Numbered from the stretch's first letter, positions 43,385 to 52,170 are shown. The stretch is DNA of 64,000 bases from JAVBMV01 sp031552145 (GCA_031552145.1 JAVBMV010000004.1:62001-126000); one strand, 5' to 3'. Numbers and translations: made by a program. Notes: generated from the letters alone by a model not told the origin.

Positions 43385-44218
43385 ATGCTCTTGGGAGCCC
43401 ATCAGTCGATCGCCGGCGGCCACTACAAGGCCATCGAACGCGCCAAGGCGGACGGCGCCGACTCGGTTCAGATCTTCACGAAGAACGTGCGCGGCTGGAG
43501 TTCGAAGCCTCTCTCCGACGAGGAGAGCGCCGCCTTCCGCGCGGCCTGTGCCCAGACGGGGATCGTCCCCATCGCTCACGCAGCCTATCTGATAAACCTC
43601 GGCACGACCGATCCGGTTCTGCGCAAGAAGTCGCTCGATGGCCTCACCGATGAGCTCGAGCGATGCAGCGCGCTCGGCATCGGTGCGCTGGTGCTCCACC
43701 CGGGTTCTCACTCTGAACTCGACGAGGGGATCTCCCAGATTGCCTCTGCTCTAGACGAAGCGCTCGACCGCGCCGAGGGAAAGGTGAAGGTGCTGCTCGA
43801 GGTGACCGCGGGCCAGGGGAGCAGCATAGGCCACCAGTTCGAGCACATCGCCCGAATCATGGAGCAGACAAAGAGGCGCGCGCGCCTAGGCACCTGCCTC
43901 GACACCTGTCATCTCTTCGCCGCCGGCCATGATCTGCGCACGCGCGAGCACTACGAGGCGACCCTGGCGCGCTTTGACGCGCTTGTGGGGCTGCGCCACG
44001 TGGGGGCTATCCACATGAATGACGCCAAGAAGGAGTTGGGGAGCCGCGTCGATCGCCACGAGGAGTTGGGCGAGGGCATGCTGGGAATAGAGCCCTTCGC
44101 GCTCCTCGCGCGCGATCCCCGCTTCGCGCGGACGGTAGGGGTGCTCGAGACCCCGGAGCCCGAGAACTACGCGGCCACCATCGCAAAGCTGCGAAAGCTC
44201 TCCGCCACTCAGCCGTAG
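43385..44218 (+). CDS. nfo: deoxyribonuclease IV / endonuclease IV (AP endonuclease)
   Basis: 277 residues; the ATG at 43385 has ggag (43375-43378) 6 nt upstream. TIM-barrel metal ligands are visible in order: GAHQSIAGGHYKAI, LVLHPGSHSE (zinc His), LLEVTAGQG (Glu), CLDTCHLFAAGHD (Asp/His), HMNDAK (Asp/His), HEELGEGMLG (His/Glu) and VLETPEP (Glu). It cuts DNA 5' of abasic sites and 3' blocking lesions in base excision repair. Transcribed alone. Confidence 0.96.
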   Translation: MLLGAHQSIAGGHYKAIERAKADGADSVQIFTKNVRGWSSKPLSDEESAAFRAACAQTGIVPIAHAAYLINLGTTDPVLRKKSLDGLTDELERCSALGIGALVLHPGSHSELDEGISQIASALDEALDRAEGKVKVLLEVTAGQGSSIGHQFEHIARIMEQTKRRARLGTCLDTCHLFAAGHDLRTREHYEATLARFDALVGLRHVGAIHMNDAKKELGSRVDRHEELGEGMLGIEPFALLARDPRFARTVGVLETPEPENYAATIAKLRKLSATQP

Positions 44219-44261
44219 AGAAGACCTTTGGGCGGCGGCGCCTGCGCCGCACTTCCCTGCC

Positions 44262-44304
44262 ACATACAAAAACTGCTCCCACCCAGAAACCCGGGTGGGA
44301 GCAG
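44262..44304 (-). terminator. intrinsic terminator for the Cys-rich modular lipoprotein gene
   Basis: A 12-bp perfect stem (ctgctcccaccc, 44273-44284, with gggtgggagcag, 44293-44304) and an 8-nt loop lie 38 nt past the minus-strand stop at 44343. On the minus strand it is followed by TTTTTG, a good U tract. Read on the plus strand (after nfo) there is no T run. Confidence 0.85.
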
Positions 44305-44342
44305 CCTACTGAATGTAACTATCGGCAAACTAGTGGTTCTGC

Positions 44343-46562
44343 TTACGGCTTCTGACAGGCGCCCAAGTAGAGCTTGCTGCCATTCTGCGGGTCAACCAGC
44401 GCCTTGCAGGTATAGTCGGCGAAGCCATCCTTGCAGCTCTCGCCGGAACCGCAGATTTCGCCGCAGTAGCCGCCACAGCCATCTGGGAGGCCACAGCCAA
44501 TGCTGGCGGTGCAGGTCGGCGTGCAGCTCTTTTCGACCTTCTTGCCATCCTTGCAGTACTGACCCGCAGTCAGCGCAGTGCCGCAGAGGCCGCCCACGCC
44601 GTCGTAACCGCACTCCATGGCGGTCGCGCCGGTGCCGCAGTCGGCCTCGGGAGAGCTCTCGGCGACAACAGCGGCGCACTTGAGTTCGCTCGTGCAGTAC
44701 TCGCCTGCATCACAAGTATCGAAGACACCGCCACAGCCATCATAGCCGCACTCGGCACCTTCAGGTTTGGTCTCCGGCGTACAGTCTCCAGTCGTAGCAA
44801 CCTTGTTCTCGCTATCGCAGTGCTCGCCAGACTCTAGCGCGTCGCCGCACAGACCGCCGACACCGTCATACCCGCACTCCTTGCCAGCGCAATCCGCAAC
44901 GGGGGTGGCAACAACCTTGTCGATGCACTTATTGCTGCTGTCACAATACTTGCCAGCGGCACAAACACCGAAGAGGCCGCCGCAGCCATCATCGCCGCAC
45001 TCGGCGCCAGCGGGGGTGGCGATCGGGGTGCAGCTCTTCGCAACTTTCTTGCCATCCTTGCAGTACTCGGCAGCGGTCAGTGCGGTACCGCATAGGCCAC
45101 CGCAACCATTGTCGCCGCACTCCTTGTTGGTGCAGTTGGGAGTACAGGTGGCGTCGGCGACGCAGGTTTTGGCCGCGCATTCGGCGCAGGCACCGGTCTT
45201 GCAGTTTTCAGGGTTGCAGTAACGAACGCACTCCGCGGTCTCATCGTATTTCTCGGCGTTGCAGCCAAGGCTGGAGCCGCAAGGATCGGGATTGGGAGGA
45301 GCAACAACCGTGCACTCGTCGCCGAGGCCACCCGCGGGGCTGGCGACGGGAACGCATGCACCGTTGGGAAGAAGCTCGGGCTTCTGCTGAGCCTGCGCCT
45401 GACCTAGGAGCTTGCATCCAGTTGCCTGTCCACCGGGGGTGTTGGCGCAGCCGGCGCCGTCGATGGTGCACGCATCCCAGCAGTAGCCAACGGAGAGATC
45501 AGCAGCATTCATCGATGGTGCGGAGTAGCGTCCGGTATTGTCGACGACGCAGCGCTGCCCACTCGCGCACTTGCCCGCATTATTGGCGCCATAGATGAGC
45601 TGCGACTCGGCGAGGGTGCCTGCGTTGCAAGCGGTACGACATTCGCCATAGGCCTTGCCCTGGCTATCTTTGCCGATGTCGGCACAGATCTGGCCGGCGG
45701 GGCAGAGCTTGGTGAGGTCGCTGCTGTTCGCATCGGGATCGCACTTGCCGGTGGAGAGAGAGCCGCCGGCGATGCAGTGGGTCTCGAAGTACTGGCTGCG
45801 GCCGAGCGTGAGTATGCAAGTGCCGTCCTTGAGTCCCGAGCCGCGAACGACGTCGCACTTCTGCCACAAAGTAGCCTGAGCCGTAGCCTGGCTGTTCACG
45901 GAGAAGCCACAGTAGAGCGAAGAGTCGCACTGTCCGACCAGCTCCTTGATGGCGCCGATTCCCTGATCGGTCTTGACGATGCAATTATCCAGATTTTCGC
46001 AGTCTGCATTGCTGGTGCACTTCGTCTTGGAGAGGCAGAGGTTCGGCACGGTGAGGCCCGGAACGTTCACGCACTCGAGGGTGTCATCCGCACAGCCAAC
46101 CTCCGCCTGGCAAGCAGCAAAGAGGCCAGGCTTGACACACTTGGCGGGCTGGTTGTTGTCCTCATATCCACAAACAAGTCCATAGTCCGCGCAGGAGTCG
46201 ACGTCGTCCACGGTCATACGGGGAATGCAGGTACAAGCATACGTCTCGGGACTACCTTTCTCGAAAGTCTCGCCGACGTAGTCGTAGCAGCCCTGTCCCT
46301 TCTCACAAGTCTTTCCCTTGCAGATGGCGGGCTCGCAGGCTTTCTTGTCGTGGTTGCACTGCTCGTCGACGCCACAGGTCTCCTTGCAGTAGGGAACGCA
46401 CTGCTCGGTCTTTCCGTCGTCCTTAAAAGCGCAGTAGTAGTCTTCCTTGCACTCCTTTTTGCACTTCGGCCCGCCGCCGCCTTTATCATCATCGCTGCAA
46501 CCGGCAAAACCGAGCGCCAAGAGCGCCGCCAAACACAACTTCACAGTCAATCGCATCATCAT
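44343..46562 (-). CDS. Cys-rich modular lipoprotein
   Basis: 739 residues, about 80 Cys. Three in-frame ATGs start the gene (46562, 46559, 46556); the Shine-Dalgarno aaggag is spaced 3, 6 and 9 nt from them, so one of the inner ATGs may be used. Lipoprotein signal LAALLALGFAGC; then an Asp/Gly linker. The N-terminal 480 residues carry irregular Cys segments; residues about 481-710 form an alternating two-module repeat of 'ECGxDGCGGLFGVC' and 'ECGYDGVGGLCGTAL' types. Predicted extracellular, disulfide-bonded, related in pattern to the proteins at 1-1961, 17605 and 29514. Function unknown. A clean terminator follows. Confidence 0.8.
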   Translation of the reverse strand: MMMRLTVKLCLAALLALGFAGCSDDDKGGGGPKCKKECKEDYYCAFKDDGKTEQCVPYCKETCGVDEQCNHDKKACEPAICKGKTCEKGQGCYDYVGETFEKGSPETYACTCIPRMTVDDVDSCADYGLVCGYEDNNQPAKCVKPGLFAACQAEVGCADDTLECVNVPGLTVPNLCLSKTKCTSNADCENLDNCIVKTDQGIGAIKELVGQCDSSLYCGFSVNSQATAQATLWQKCDVVRGSGLKDGTCILTLGRSQYFETHCIAGGSLSTGKCDPDANSSDLTKLCPAGQICADIGKDSQGKAYGECRTACNAGTLAESQLIYGANNAGKCASGQRCVVDNTGRYSAPSMNAADLSVGYCWDACTIDGAGCANTPGGQATGCKLLGQAQAQQKPELLPNGACVPVASPAGGLGDECTVVAPPNPDPCGSSLGCNAEKYDETAECVRYCNPENCKTGACAECAAKTCVADATCTPNCTNKECGDNGCGGLCGTALTAAEYCKDGKKVAKSCTPIATPAGAECGDDGCGGLFGVCAAGKYCDSSNKCIDKVVATPVADCAGKECGYDGVGGLCGDALESGEHCDSENKVATTGDCTPETKPEGAECGYDGCGGVFDTCDAGEYCTSELKCAAVVAESSPEADCGTGATAMECGYDGVGGLCGTALTAGQYCKDGKKVEKSCTPTCTASIGCGLPDGCGGYCGEICGSGESCKDGFADYTCKALVDPQNGSKLYLGACQKP
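44433..45122 (-). repeat. alternating Cys-module protein repeat (A-B-A-B-A-C)
   Basis: Six modules begin with ECG (or GCG in the last) at minus-strand codon tops 45122, 45002, 44879, 44753, 44615 and 44498. Spacing is 40, 41, 42, 46 and 39 residues. A-type modules have LCG.AL....YC after the opening; B-type have (L/V)F..C.AG.YC. Types alternate, suggesting the duplicated unit was a two-module pair of about 80 residues. Confidence 0.8.
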
Positions 46563-46631
46563 CTTCTCCTTCGGGTGAGAAACCTGGGTCTGGTGTCGCT
46601 CTCTCGCTACCTCTACAACCGAAACGAACCC

Positions 46632-46652
46632 CGCCCCTCAATGATGGGGGCG
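46632..46652 (-). terminator. weak hairpin after the PP2C fusion gene
   Basis: Inverted repeat cgcccc (46632-46637) / ggggcg (46647-46652) with a 9-nt loop in the 140-bp gap before the Cys-rich lipoprotein gene. No U tract follows on the minus strand, so termination is uncertain. Confidence 0.3.
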
Positions 46653-46702
46653 AGCGTGAACTAGTACAGTAGGCCGATGCTAGATGGGGTCGCGAAGCCG
46701 TG

Positions 46703-47887
46703 TCAAGAGTCGAGGGACGCTTGCTCGAACGCTCTCAAGACCCGGAGCGCGAGCATGGGCTCGCTCCCCAGCGCTCGCATGAGAGAGCGGCGCCGGAGTC
46801 TGAGCAGCCGGACGGGCCCTTCTGCCTCGATCGATTCGAAGGCAGCCTCCTGCGCGACGAGCCCCGAGAGGCCAAACCAGCCGCCGGTCTCCAGCACCCT
46901 CTCGGTGCCGCCCAGCTCCTCGACGACCAACCGGCCAGAGAGCAGGAGCCCCAGCGCTTCATCCCACCCCGCGTCGCGCGGCAGGCGCTGCCCATCCGCC
47001 ATGCTGAGCCGGTCGGCGGCGCCCAGCACGACGGCGCGGTCGCGCAGCCCCAGGTCGCCAAAGGGAGCCAGCGCGGAGAGCGCCGCGTCGAGGTCGATCT
47101 TCTCGCTCGAATCGGGCTCGCCGCGCGCCGCCAGCTCGACCACCACGGCCGTAATGTTGTCGCGACCACCGGCGGCATTGGCCCGGGCGATCAGCTCGCG
47201 CGGGATGGCGGAGAGGTCGGGGCCGCCCAGGCACGACGCGAGCTGTGGCTCATCGACCAGGCCGTGGAGGCCATCGCTGCAGAGCAGAAAGCGATCTCCC
47301 ACGCGCAGCTCGACCAGCAGCGTGTCGACGAAGACCTGATCGTGTATGCCGACGGCGCGCGTGATGACGTTTCGAAAGGGGCTCTTCTCGATATCGGCCT
47401 CCGCGAGGAGGCCCGCCCGCACCTGAGTCTGGACCAGCGTGTGATCCTCGGTGAGCCGGTGCAGTTCGCCCGCTCTGAGCAGATAGGTGCGGCTGTCGCC
47501 CACATTCGCGACGAGCGCGCGGCTTCCCAGGATGAAAATTCCGGTGAAGGTGGTGCCCATCCCCGAGCGCATGGCCAGCTTGCGCGAGAGCTTGAAGACC
47601 GCGCGGCATGCCTCGTCGATCGCCTCCTGCATCAGCTCGCGCGCCTGGAAGCCGCTCTCGGCGGTCGGCTCGTCGCGGAGGCGCTGCAGCTCCTCCCACC
47701 TGCGGCCGAAGACGGAAGCGACCACCTCTACCGCGCGCGACGAGGCGACCTCTCCCGCGCTGTGCCCGCCCATGCCATCCGCCACCAGGAAGAGATCGTG
47801 CTCCTCATCGATGAGGAGCGCGTCTTCGTTGCCCTGGCGCTTGCGCCCTACATCGGTGGCGCCGAAGGCACGCGCTGAGAATGGCAT
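46703..47887 (-). CDS. PP2C-type Ser/Thr phosphatase fused to a cyclic-nucleotide-binding-like domain
   Basis: 394 residues from the ATG at 47887 (cagga upstream). The PP2C domain (1-260) has GNEDA (19-23), ADGMGGH (36-42), GTTFTG, NVGDSRTYLLR, LCSDGLHGLVDE and GGRDNITAVVV, all metal-binding Asp present. The C-terminal 120 residues (ALAPFGDLGLRDRAVVLGAADRL...VLETGGWFGLSGLVAQEAAFESIEAEGPVRLLRLRR) follow a cNMP-binding-fold pattern, although the phosphate-binding cassette R is not obvious. It should dephosphorylate Ser/Thr-phosphoproteins, possibly under ligand control. The eukaryote-like kinase at 61373 is a conceivable partner elsewhere in the window. The gene lies 77 nt downstream of the VWA gene. 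Confidence 0.9.
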   Translation of the reverse strand: MPFSARAFGATDVGRKRQGNEDALLIDEEHDLFLVADGMGGHSAGEVASSRAVEVVASVFGRRWEELQRLRDEPTAESGFQARELMQEAIDEACRAVFKLSRKLAMRSGMGTTFTGIFILGSRALVANVGDSRTYLLRAGELHRLTEDHTLVQTQVRAGLLAEADIEKSPFRNVITRAVGIHDQVFVDTLLVELRVGDRFLLCSDGLHGLVDEPQLASCLGGPDLSAIPRELIARANAAGGRDNITAVVVELAARGEPDSSEKIDLDAALSALAPFGDLGLRDRAVVLGAADRLSMADGQRLPRDAGWDEALGLLLSGRLVVEELGGTERVLETGGWFGLSGLVAQEAAFESIEAEGPVRLLRLRRRSLMRALGSEPMLALRVLRAFEQASLDS

Positions 47888-47964
47888 GGGGGATCCTGCT
47901 CCACTTTTGATGCGTTCGAGCCCCCTTTTGCCAAGAAGCGTGGAGCGCCGCAACTCTTGTGTCG

Positions 47965-49197
47965 CTATTGGACCAGCGCGGCGTAGCTGATGCGGAGCGA
48001 GTATCGGTCGTCCGGCGCGGTCTGGACGAGGTCGCAGGCATCGCCCACCAGCTTCAGCTTCTCGAACCCCTCTCCTTCGAAGATCCAGTCGAGCTCGCGG
48101 GAGAGCGGCTGCGCAGGGGCCCCGGGGCGCGCGCGATCGAGCAGCTCGACCGACAGGAAGCGTCCATCCGCCGGGGGGGGCTCGAGAGAATAGGTGCAGG
48201 GGAAGGCCTGCAGAATCTGGCCGAGAAAGCCGCTCAGCTCCTCCACGCTGTCTGCTTGGTAATAGCGTTCGGGCGCGCCCTCTCTGGCGTGTCCCCCCGC
48301 CTCCGCCGCGGCGTTGAGGAGCGCCGCCGCGTCGCCCCCGCTCGTCGCCTGTCCAAAGCCGATGACGAAGCTCTCGATGCCCTGCGCGCGCAGGCTCTCC
48401 ACCGCCGAGACGAGCCCTTCGTCGTCGAGGCACGCGGCCCCCGAGAACGGGTTGGGGGGACAGGCGTCGGCGGGGCCGAAGGTGGGGCGGCAACCCGTCG
48501 GAGCGACGCAGGCCGCGGGGTTGGCGTCGCACGCCTCGCAGCGCTCGCGGCTGCGCGCCGATTGGCTGCAGTTGGGCAGACCGTCGGTGAGGAGCATCGC
48601 GAAGCGCTTCCGGTTCGGCTCGGACTGCGCCAGCAGGGGATCCTTGGCCGCCTCCAAGAGCGCCTGCGCCGTGGGAGTGCCGCCCACCGGGAAGAGCTGA
48701 TTCATGAGCTGGAAGCGGATCGGCTGGACCGACTCTCCGATTGGGACGAGCGTGCGCCCCTCGCCGCAGGTCTCGGAGTCCTCGCCCGGGAAGGCGAGCA
48801 GCCCAAAGCGCCCGAGGTTCTGGCTCCGCACGAGAAAGCCGCTGGCGGGATCGGCCAGCGCCTCTTTTAGGTCATTCCATTTGCAGGGGTTGGGGGAGCG
48901 CGGGTCGTAGGGGGAGTCCTGCGTGCCGTCGATGGTGCAGTTGGCGCCGCTACCCGAGGCGGAGGCGACCATGGAGCCGGAGCGGTCGACCACCAACATG
49001 ATGTTGGGGGGAAGCTGGCGCGCCTGCACTTCGATGACGTGGTTCGTCACCTGAAAGGCGCTGGGCTCGATGGCGAGAAACTCCTGCCGCTGGCACGCCC
49101 CCAAGAGCATGCAGACCGCGGCCACGGCGAACGCGATCGCGCACTGCCGGCGACCCCGATTCGGCGCGCACCCACCCTCCAACTGCTTCCACGCCAT
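47965..49197 (-). CDS. VWA-domain lipoprotein
   Basis: 410 residues from the ATG at 49197 (ggggaga upstream). The lipoprotein signal (IAFAVAAVCMLLGAC, Cys35) is followed by a von Willebrand A domain with MIDAS residues D71-x-S-x-S (DRSGSM), a Thr in GGTPTAQAL and an Asp in LLTDGLPN. A Cys-rich insert (CSQSARSRERCEACDANPAACVAPTGC) sits inside the VWA domain after the third MIDAS element. A C-terminal beta-rich domain (about 315-410) ends the protein. Likely an outer-membrane or periplasmic binding lipoprotein. Probably co-transcribed with the PP2C fusion downstream. Confidence 0.85.
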   Translation of the reverse strand: MAWKQLEGGCAPNRGRRQCAIAFAVAAVCMLLGACQRQEFLAIEPSAFQVTNHVIEVQARQLPPNIMLVVDRSGSMVASASGSGANCTIDGTQDSPYDPRSPNPCKWNDLKEALADPASGFLVRSQNLGRFGLLAFPGEDSETCGEGRTLVPIGESVQPIRFQLMNQLFPVGGTPTAQALLEAAKDPLLAQSEPNRKRFAMLLTDGLPNCSQSARSRERCEACDANPAACVAPTGCRPTFGPADACPPNPFSGAACLDDEGLVSAVESLRAQGIESFVIGFGQATSGGDAAALLNAAAEAGGHAREGAPERYYQADSVEELSGFLGQILQAFPCTYSLEPPPADGRFLSVELLDRARPGAPAQPLSRELDWIFEGEGFEKLKLVGDACDLVQTAPDDRYSLRISYAALVQ

Positions 49198-49317
49198 GGC
49201 TCTCCCCCTTGCACTCCCTCCCCAGAGGCGAGGCGCCATCAGCCTGACCATCGCGCGGGCCCGGCGACAGCGAGCCACCCGAAGGGTGCGATGTGTTGGG
49301 TGAGTCCGTGGAGCGCG

Positions 49318-49764
49318 CTAGCGGCGGCGCGCGTCACTCTCGCGCCACAGCGCATCGAGCGAGCGCAGCTCGCGCTCCAGCCGCTCCTTCAGCGCGCGCG
49401 CCTCGGCCCCCTCGGGGCCCTTTTTGTCGGTGCCGCCAAGTTGCCCAATTCGGTCGAAGAGCCCCATGACGCGCTCCACCCGTACCTCGAGCTCGTGGGC
49501 GCGCGCCGGCGTGATTCGGCGCAGCAGCAGGTCGGCGGCCGCGGCGGTGAGGAGGCGCACGACATCGCCGCGCTCTTTGAGCCGCTCGTCGCGCCGCTTC
49601 CCCTCCCCCTTCAGGACGCGGAAGGCGCGCCGCTCGGGGGCGCGCACCGAGATGGGCGCCGGGACGGGTGGGCGCAGCGGCAGCTCGATCTGCCCCCCAC
49701 CTCCGCTCAGCGGAAGGAAGAGCTGTCTCTCGCCGCCTCTCTGCTCCTGCGAACCGTCGTCCAT
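49318..49764 (-). CDS. small basic protein of unknown function
   Basis: 148 residues; the ATG at 49764 has gggagg 4-5 nt upstream, preferred over an in-frame ATG at 49800 without a site. A Gly/Pro-rich N-terminus of about 40 residues (LFLPLSGGGGQIELPL) precedes a charged, mainly helical region (VLKGEGKRRDERLKERGDVVRLL..., LEVRVERVMGLFDRIG, ALKERLERELRSLDALW). It could be a coiled-coil-forming cytoplasmic protein. I do not recognise the family. No signal peptide or membrane segment. It lies between the VWA gene and the peptidase gene on the same strand. Confidence 0.65.
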   Translation of the reverse strand: MDDGSQEQRGGERQLFLPLSGGGGQIELPLRPPVPAPISVRAPERRAFRVLKGEGKRRDERLKERGDVVRLLTAAAADLLLRRITPARAHELEVRVERVMGLFDRIGQLGGTDKKGPEGAEARALKERLERELRSLDALWRESDARRR

Positions 49765-49824
49765 AGCGCCTCCCGAACTACCACGGAGGCGAAGGGGCAC
49801 AAAGAAAGCTACCAGGGCGCTCGG

Positions 49825-52092
49825 CTACCGGCGCTTCCCGGCCTTCCCATCCCTGCTCTCGGGAACGGCGCCTCCAGAGAGCACCCGCTGGGTCGCGCGC
49901 AGCAGCGCATCGGGCCCTATCGGCTTGCCCGTCGCCCGCTCCATCCAGAGATCGGGCGAGACGAGCCCTTGGCTCACAATCCGCTCGAACTCCACGCCCA
50001 TCGCCTCGACACCCTTCATGTGCTCCTCGAGCTGGAAGGCGACGAGCTGCCCGATCGGGTAGTCGGCCACATAGAGCGGATAGGCGACGAGGTGGGAATA
50101 GATCCCCAGGATGGAGAGATCCTTGGTGCCCAAATGTGGCGCGTAATAGCGGTTCCAGGTCTCGCGGCCAAGGCGCACCACGGCGTCGCGCAGCTCGGCG
50201 GGGGTGGCCGTCGGATGATCATAGAGCCAGTGCCACGCGGCCAGCTCCACCAGCGCCACTCCCGCGATCTCGAAGGTCTGCCAGAAAGAGGCCAGCACTC
50301 TGTCGCGCTCGGCCTGGGCGGCGGAGGGCTCCTTCAGGCCCAAGAGCTGCAGGTCGCGCGCCTGGAAGAGGAAGGCGCACGCCTCGGTCATAGCGTTGTT
50401 GGGCACGCTGGCGAGCAGAGTGCGATCGACCGCGTAGAGCGAGAGCACCTGCTCCACATTGTGCCCCAGCTCGTGGATGGCGATGTTGTATCCCTTGTAG
50501 TCCATGCCCTCCTGGCCAATTCGGGTCCTGAGCCGGGGGAAGCTGCCGCGCCGCGCCGCTGGCGCCGCGTGCCCCGCGCCGCGGGAGGAGTCGACCTGGA
50601 TCCTCGCCGCGATGTAGTCGGCGCGCTCCTTCGGGAAGCCCAGCTCGCGCAAGATGCGGGGAAGGTCGGCGGCGAAGGCCGCGGCGTTTGGATAGCGTCG
50701 CTTGGTGAGCGCATCGAGCTCGGCCTGGGGAATCTGCCCCTTGCCCAAAAAGCCGGCGTACCAGAGATCCTGCGGCTCGAGCGGGCGCCCCAGGCGCTTC
50801 GCGATCTCGGCGGCGACCTTCGGCACCATGGGCGACTCGAGCACCTGCTTCAGCATCGCGACGACGCGCGCCTCCGGCAGCTCGCGCCCCACCTCGAAGG
50901 TTCGAGCGATGGAGTTGGGCGCGGCGGGGACGTAGCGATCCATGGCGCGCATGGCGTGAAAGTTTGACAACCAATGTTCGTAGCGCCGATCGGGCTCTCG
51001 ACCGGAGAGGGCGGCGCGCGCCACTGCCTCCTTGGGCGCGTCGAGCTCGATCTCCGCGGCGGGCGCGCGGGCGATGGCGTTGGAGAAGGGATCCCAGTCC
51101 ACGAGCGGATCGTCTACGACCGCGGCGGGGATGCTCTGGGTGACGATGCGCTCCATCACCTGGATCACCGCGCGCTGCTTCGGGAGCGCCGTGGGATCGG
51201 CGTAGAGCGACTTGATCTCGTCGCGCAAGTTCCAGTGGCTGATCAGGCGCATCCCCTTGGGGAAGAGGCGCCCCCCATCGGCGTCGACTACGTGGTGCAT
51301 CCAGATGTTGTAGCCGGAGATATAGAGATCGGAGGAGGCGAGCTCCCGGGTGATGCGCTGCTGCACCTCGGCGGGGGCGCGGCGCCCGAAGCGCGCCGCC
51401 AGCCTCGCCGCTGCCCAGCGCTCGCGGCTCCACCCTGCCCCGCTCTCGAGCCGCTCGGCCAGCGTGGTGAGCGGGAAGTTGAGCAGTACGGTGAAGGCCA
51501 CTTTTGCCTTGAAGAGATCTTCGATCACATGCGCGCCCGGCTCGAAGGTGGCGAGCTGGGTGTCGACGGCAAGGAGCGGCCCCACGTCGAGATCGATCGG
51601 GATCCGGACGTCGAGCGCAATCTCATTCATGTGGCCGTCGATCTGCTCGAGCGCGGCCTCGAGGCGCTCCAGGGTCTTGCGCCGCTCCCCTTCGTCAGGG
51701 ATGAAATTGGCCGTGGCGAAGGCCCAGAGATCGCCGTCGGCGTCGAGCCAGAGCGCGTCGACCTGTTCGAGTCCGCGGGCGATGGCCGCCCGGTGCGCTT
51801 CGCCATGCTTCGCGACGAGTTCTTCTTCGAGATCCCTCAACATCGCCCTTCTATCGCGCACAATCGCTCCCCCCGGCTTTGGATCTCCCATTGCGCTCAC
51901 GTCAGAAGTCCGTTCGGTTCCCGCCGCTAGCACCTCTCTCGCCGGCGGCGAGGGCTTCGCGGTGGCGCAACCAGAGGTAACGAACGCAAAGGCCATCAGC
52001 GACAGCGCCAGGTGGGTGTTTCGGGAAACGCAGGCCGGGAAGCCGAATCGAGAAGGGCGCCCGAGAGCCGCGGCGCGAGGGGTTGCTTTCAT
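49825..52092 (-). CDS. large HExxH zinc metallopeptidase lipoprotein (M3-like)
   Basis: 755 residues from the ATG at 52092 (ggagga 8 nt upstream). A lipoprotein signal peptide with Cys42 (MAFAFVTSGC) precedes the body. The zinc site is H540-E-L-G-H544 (NIAIHELGHNVEQ) with a downstream Glu570 (TEACAFLFQ) as a candidate third ligand, the arrangement of M3 (thimet/oligopeptidase) peptidases. The N-terminal 500 residues are largely helical with conserved aromatic positions. Family assignment beyond gluzincin-type is tentative. Exported and membrane-anchored, it probably digests peptides or remodels envelope proteins. Divergent from the ABC operon at 52171. Confidence 0.82.
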   Translation of the reverse strand: MKATPRAAALGRPSRFGFPACVSRNTHLALSLMAFAFVTSGCATAKPSPPAREVLAAGTERTSDVSAMGDPKPGGAIVRDRRAMLRDLEEELVAKHGEAHRAAIARGLEQVDALWLDADGDLWAFATANFIPDEGERRKTLERLEAALEQIDGHMNEIALDVRIPIDLDVGPLLAVDTQLATFEPGAHVIEDLFKAKVAFTVLLNFPLTTLAERLESGAGWSRERWAAARLAARFGRRAPAEVQQRITRELASSDLYISGYNIWMHHVVDADGGRLFPKGMRLISHWNLRDEIKSLYADPTALPKQRAVIQVMERIVTQSIPAAVVDDPLVDWDPFSNAIARAPAAEIELDAPKEAVARAALSGREPDRRYEHWLSNFHAMRAMDRYVPAAPNSIARTFEVGRELPEARVVAMLKQVLESPMVPKVAAEIAKRLGRPLEPQDLWYAGFLGKGQIPQAELDALTKRRYPNAAAFAADLPRILRELGFPKERADYIAARIQVDSSRGAGHAAPAARRGSFPRLRTRIGQEGMDYKGYNIAIHELGHNVEQVLSLYAVDRTLLASVPNNAMTEACAFLFQARDLQLLGLKEPSAAQAERDRVLASFWQTFEIAGVALVELAAWHWLYDHPTATPAELRDAVVRLGRETWNRYYAPHLGTKDLSILGIYSHLVAYPLYVADYPIGQLVAFQLEEHMKGVEAMGVEFERIVSQGLVSPDLWMERATGKPIGPDALLRATQRVLSGGAVPESRDGKAGKRR

Positions 52093-52170
52093 CGTCGTGA
52101 TCCTCCAGAAGAGCCCTCTCCTACGGGCTCTCCCCGGCGGGTGCAAGCCTCAAACTGCGAGGAGCAAGCG

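Noticed and set aside
49039..50967. A 642-residue plus-strand frame opposite the VWA, small unknown and peptidase genes
   Set aside because: It crosses three minus-strand genes and their spacers, which a real gene would not do, and shows no domain.
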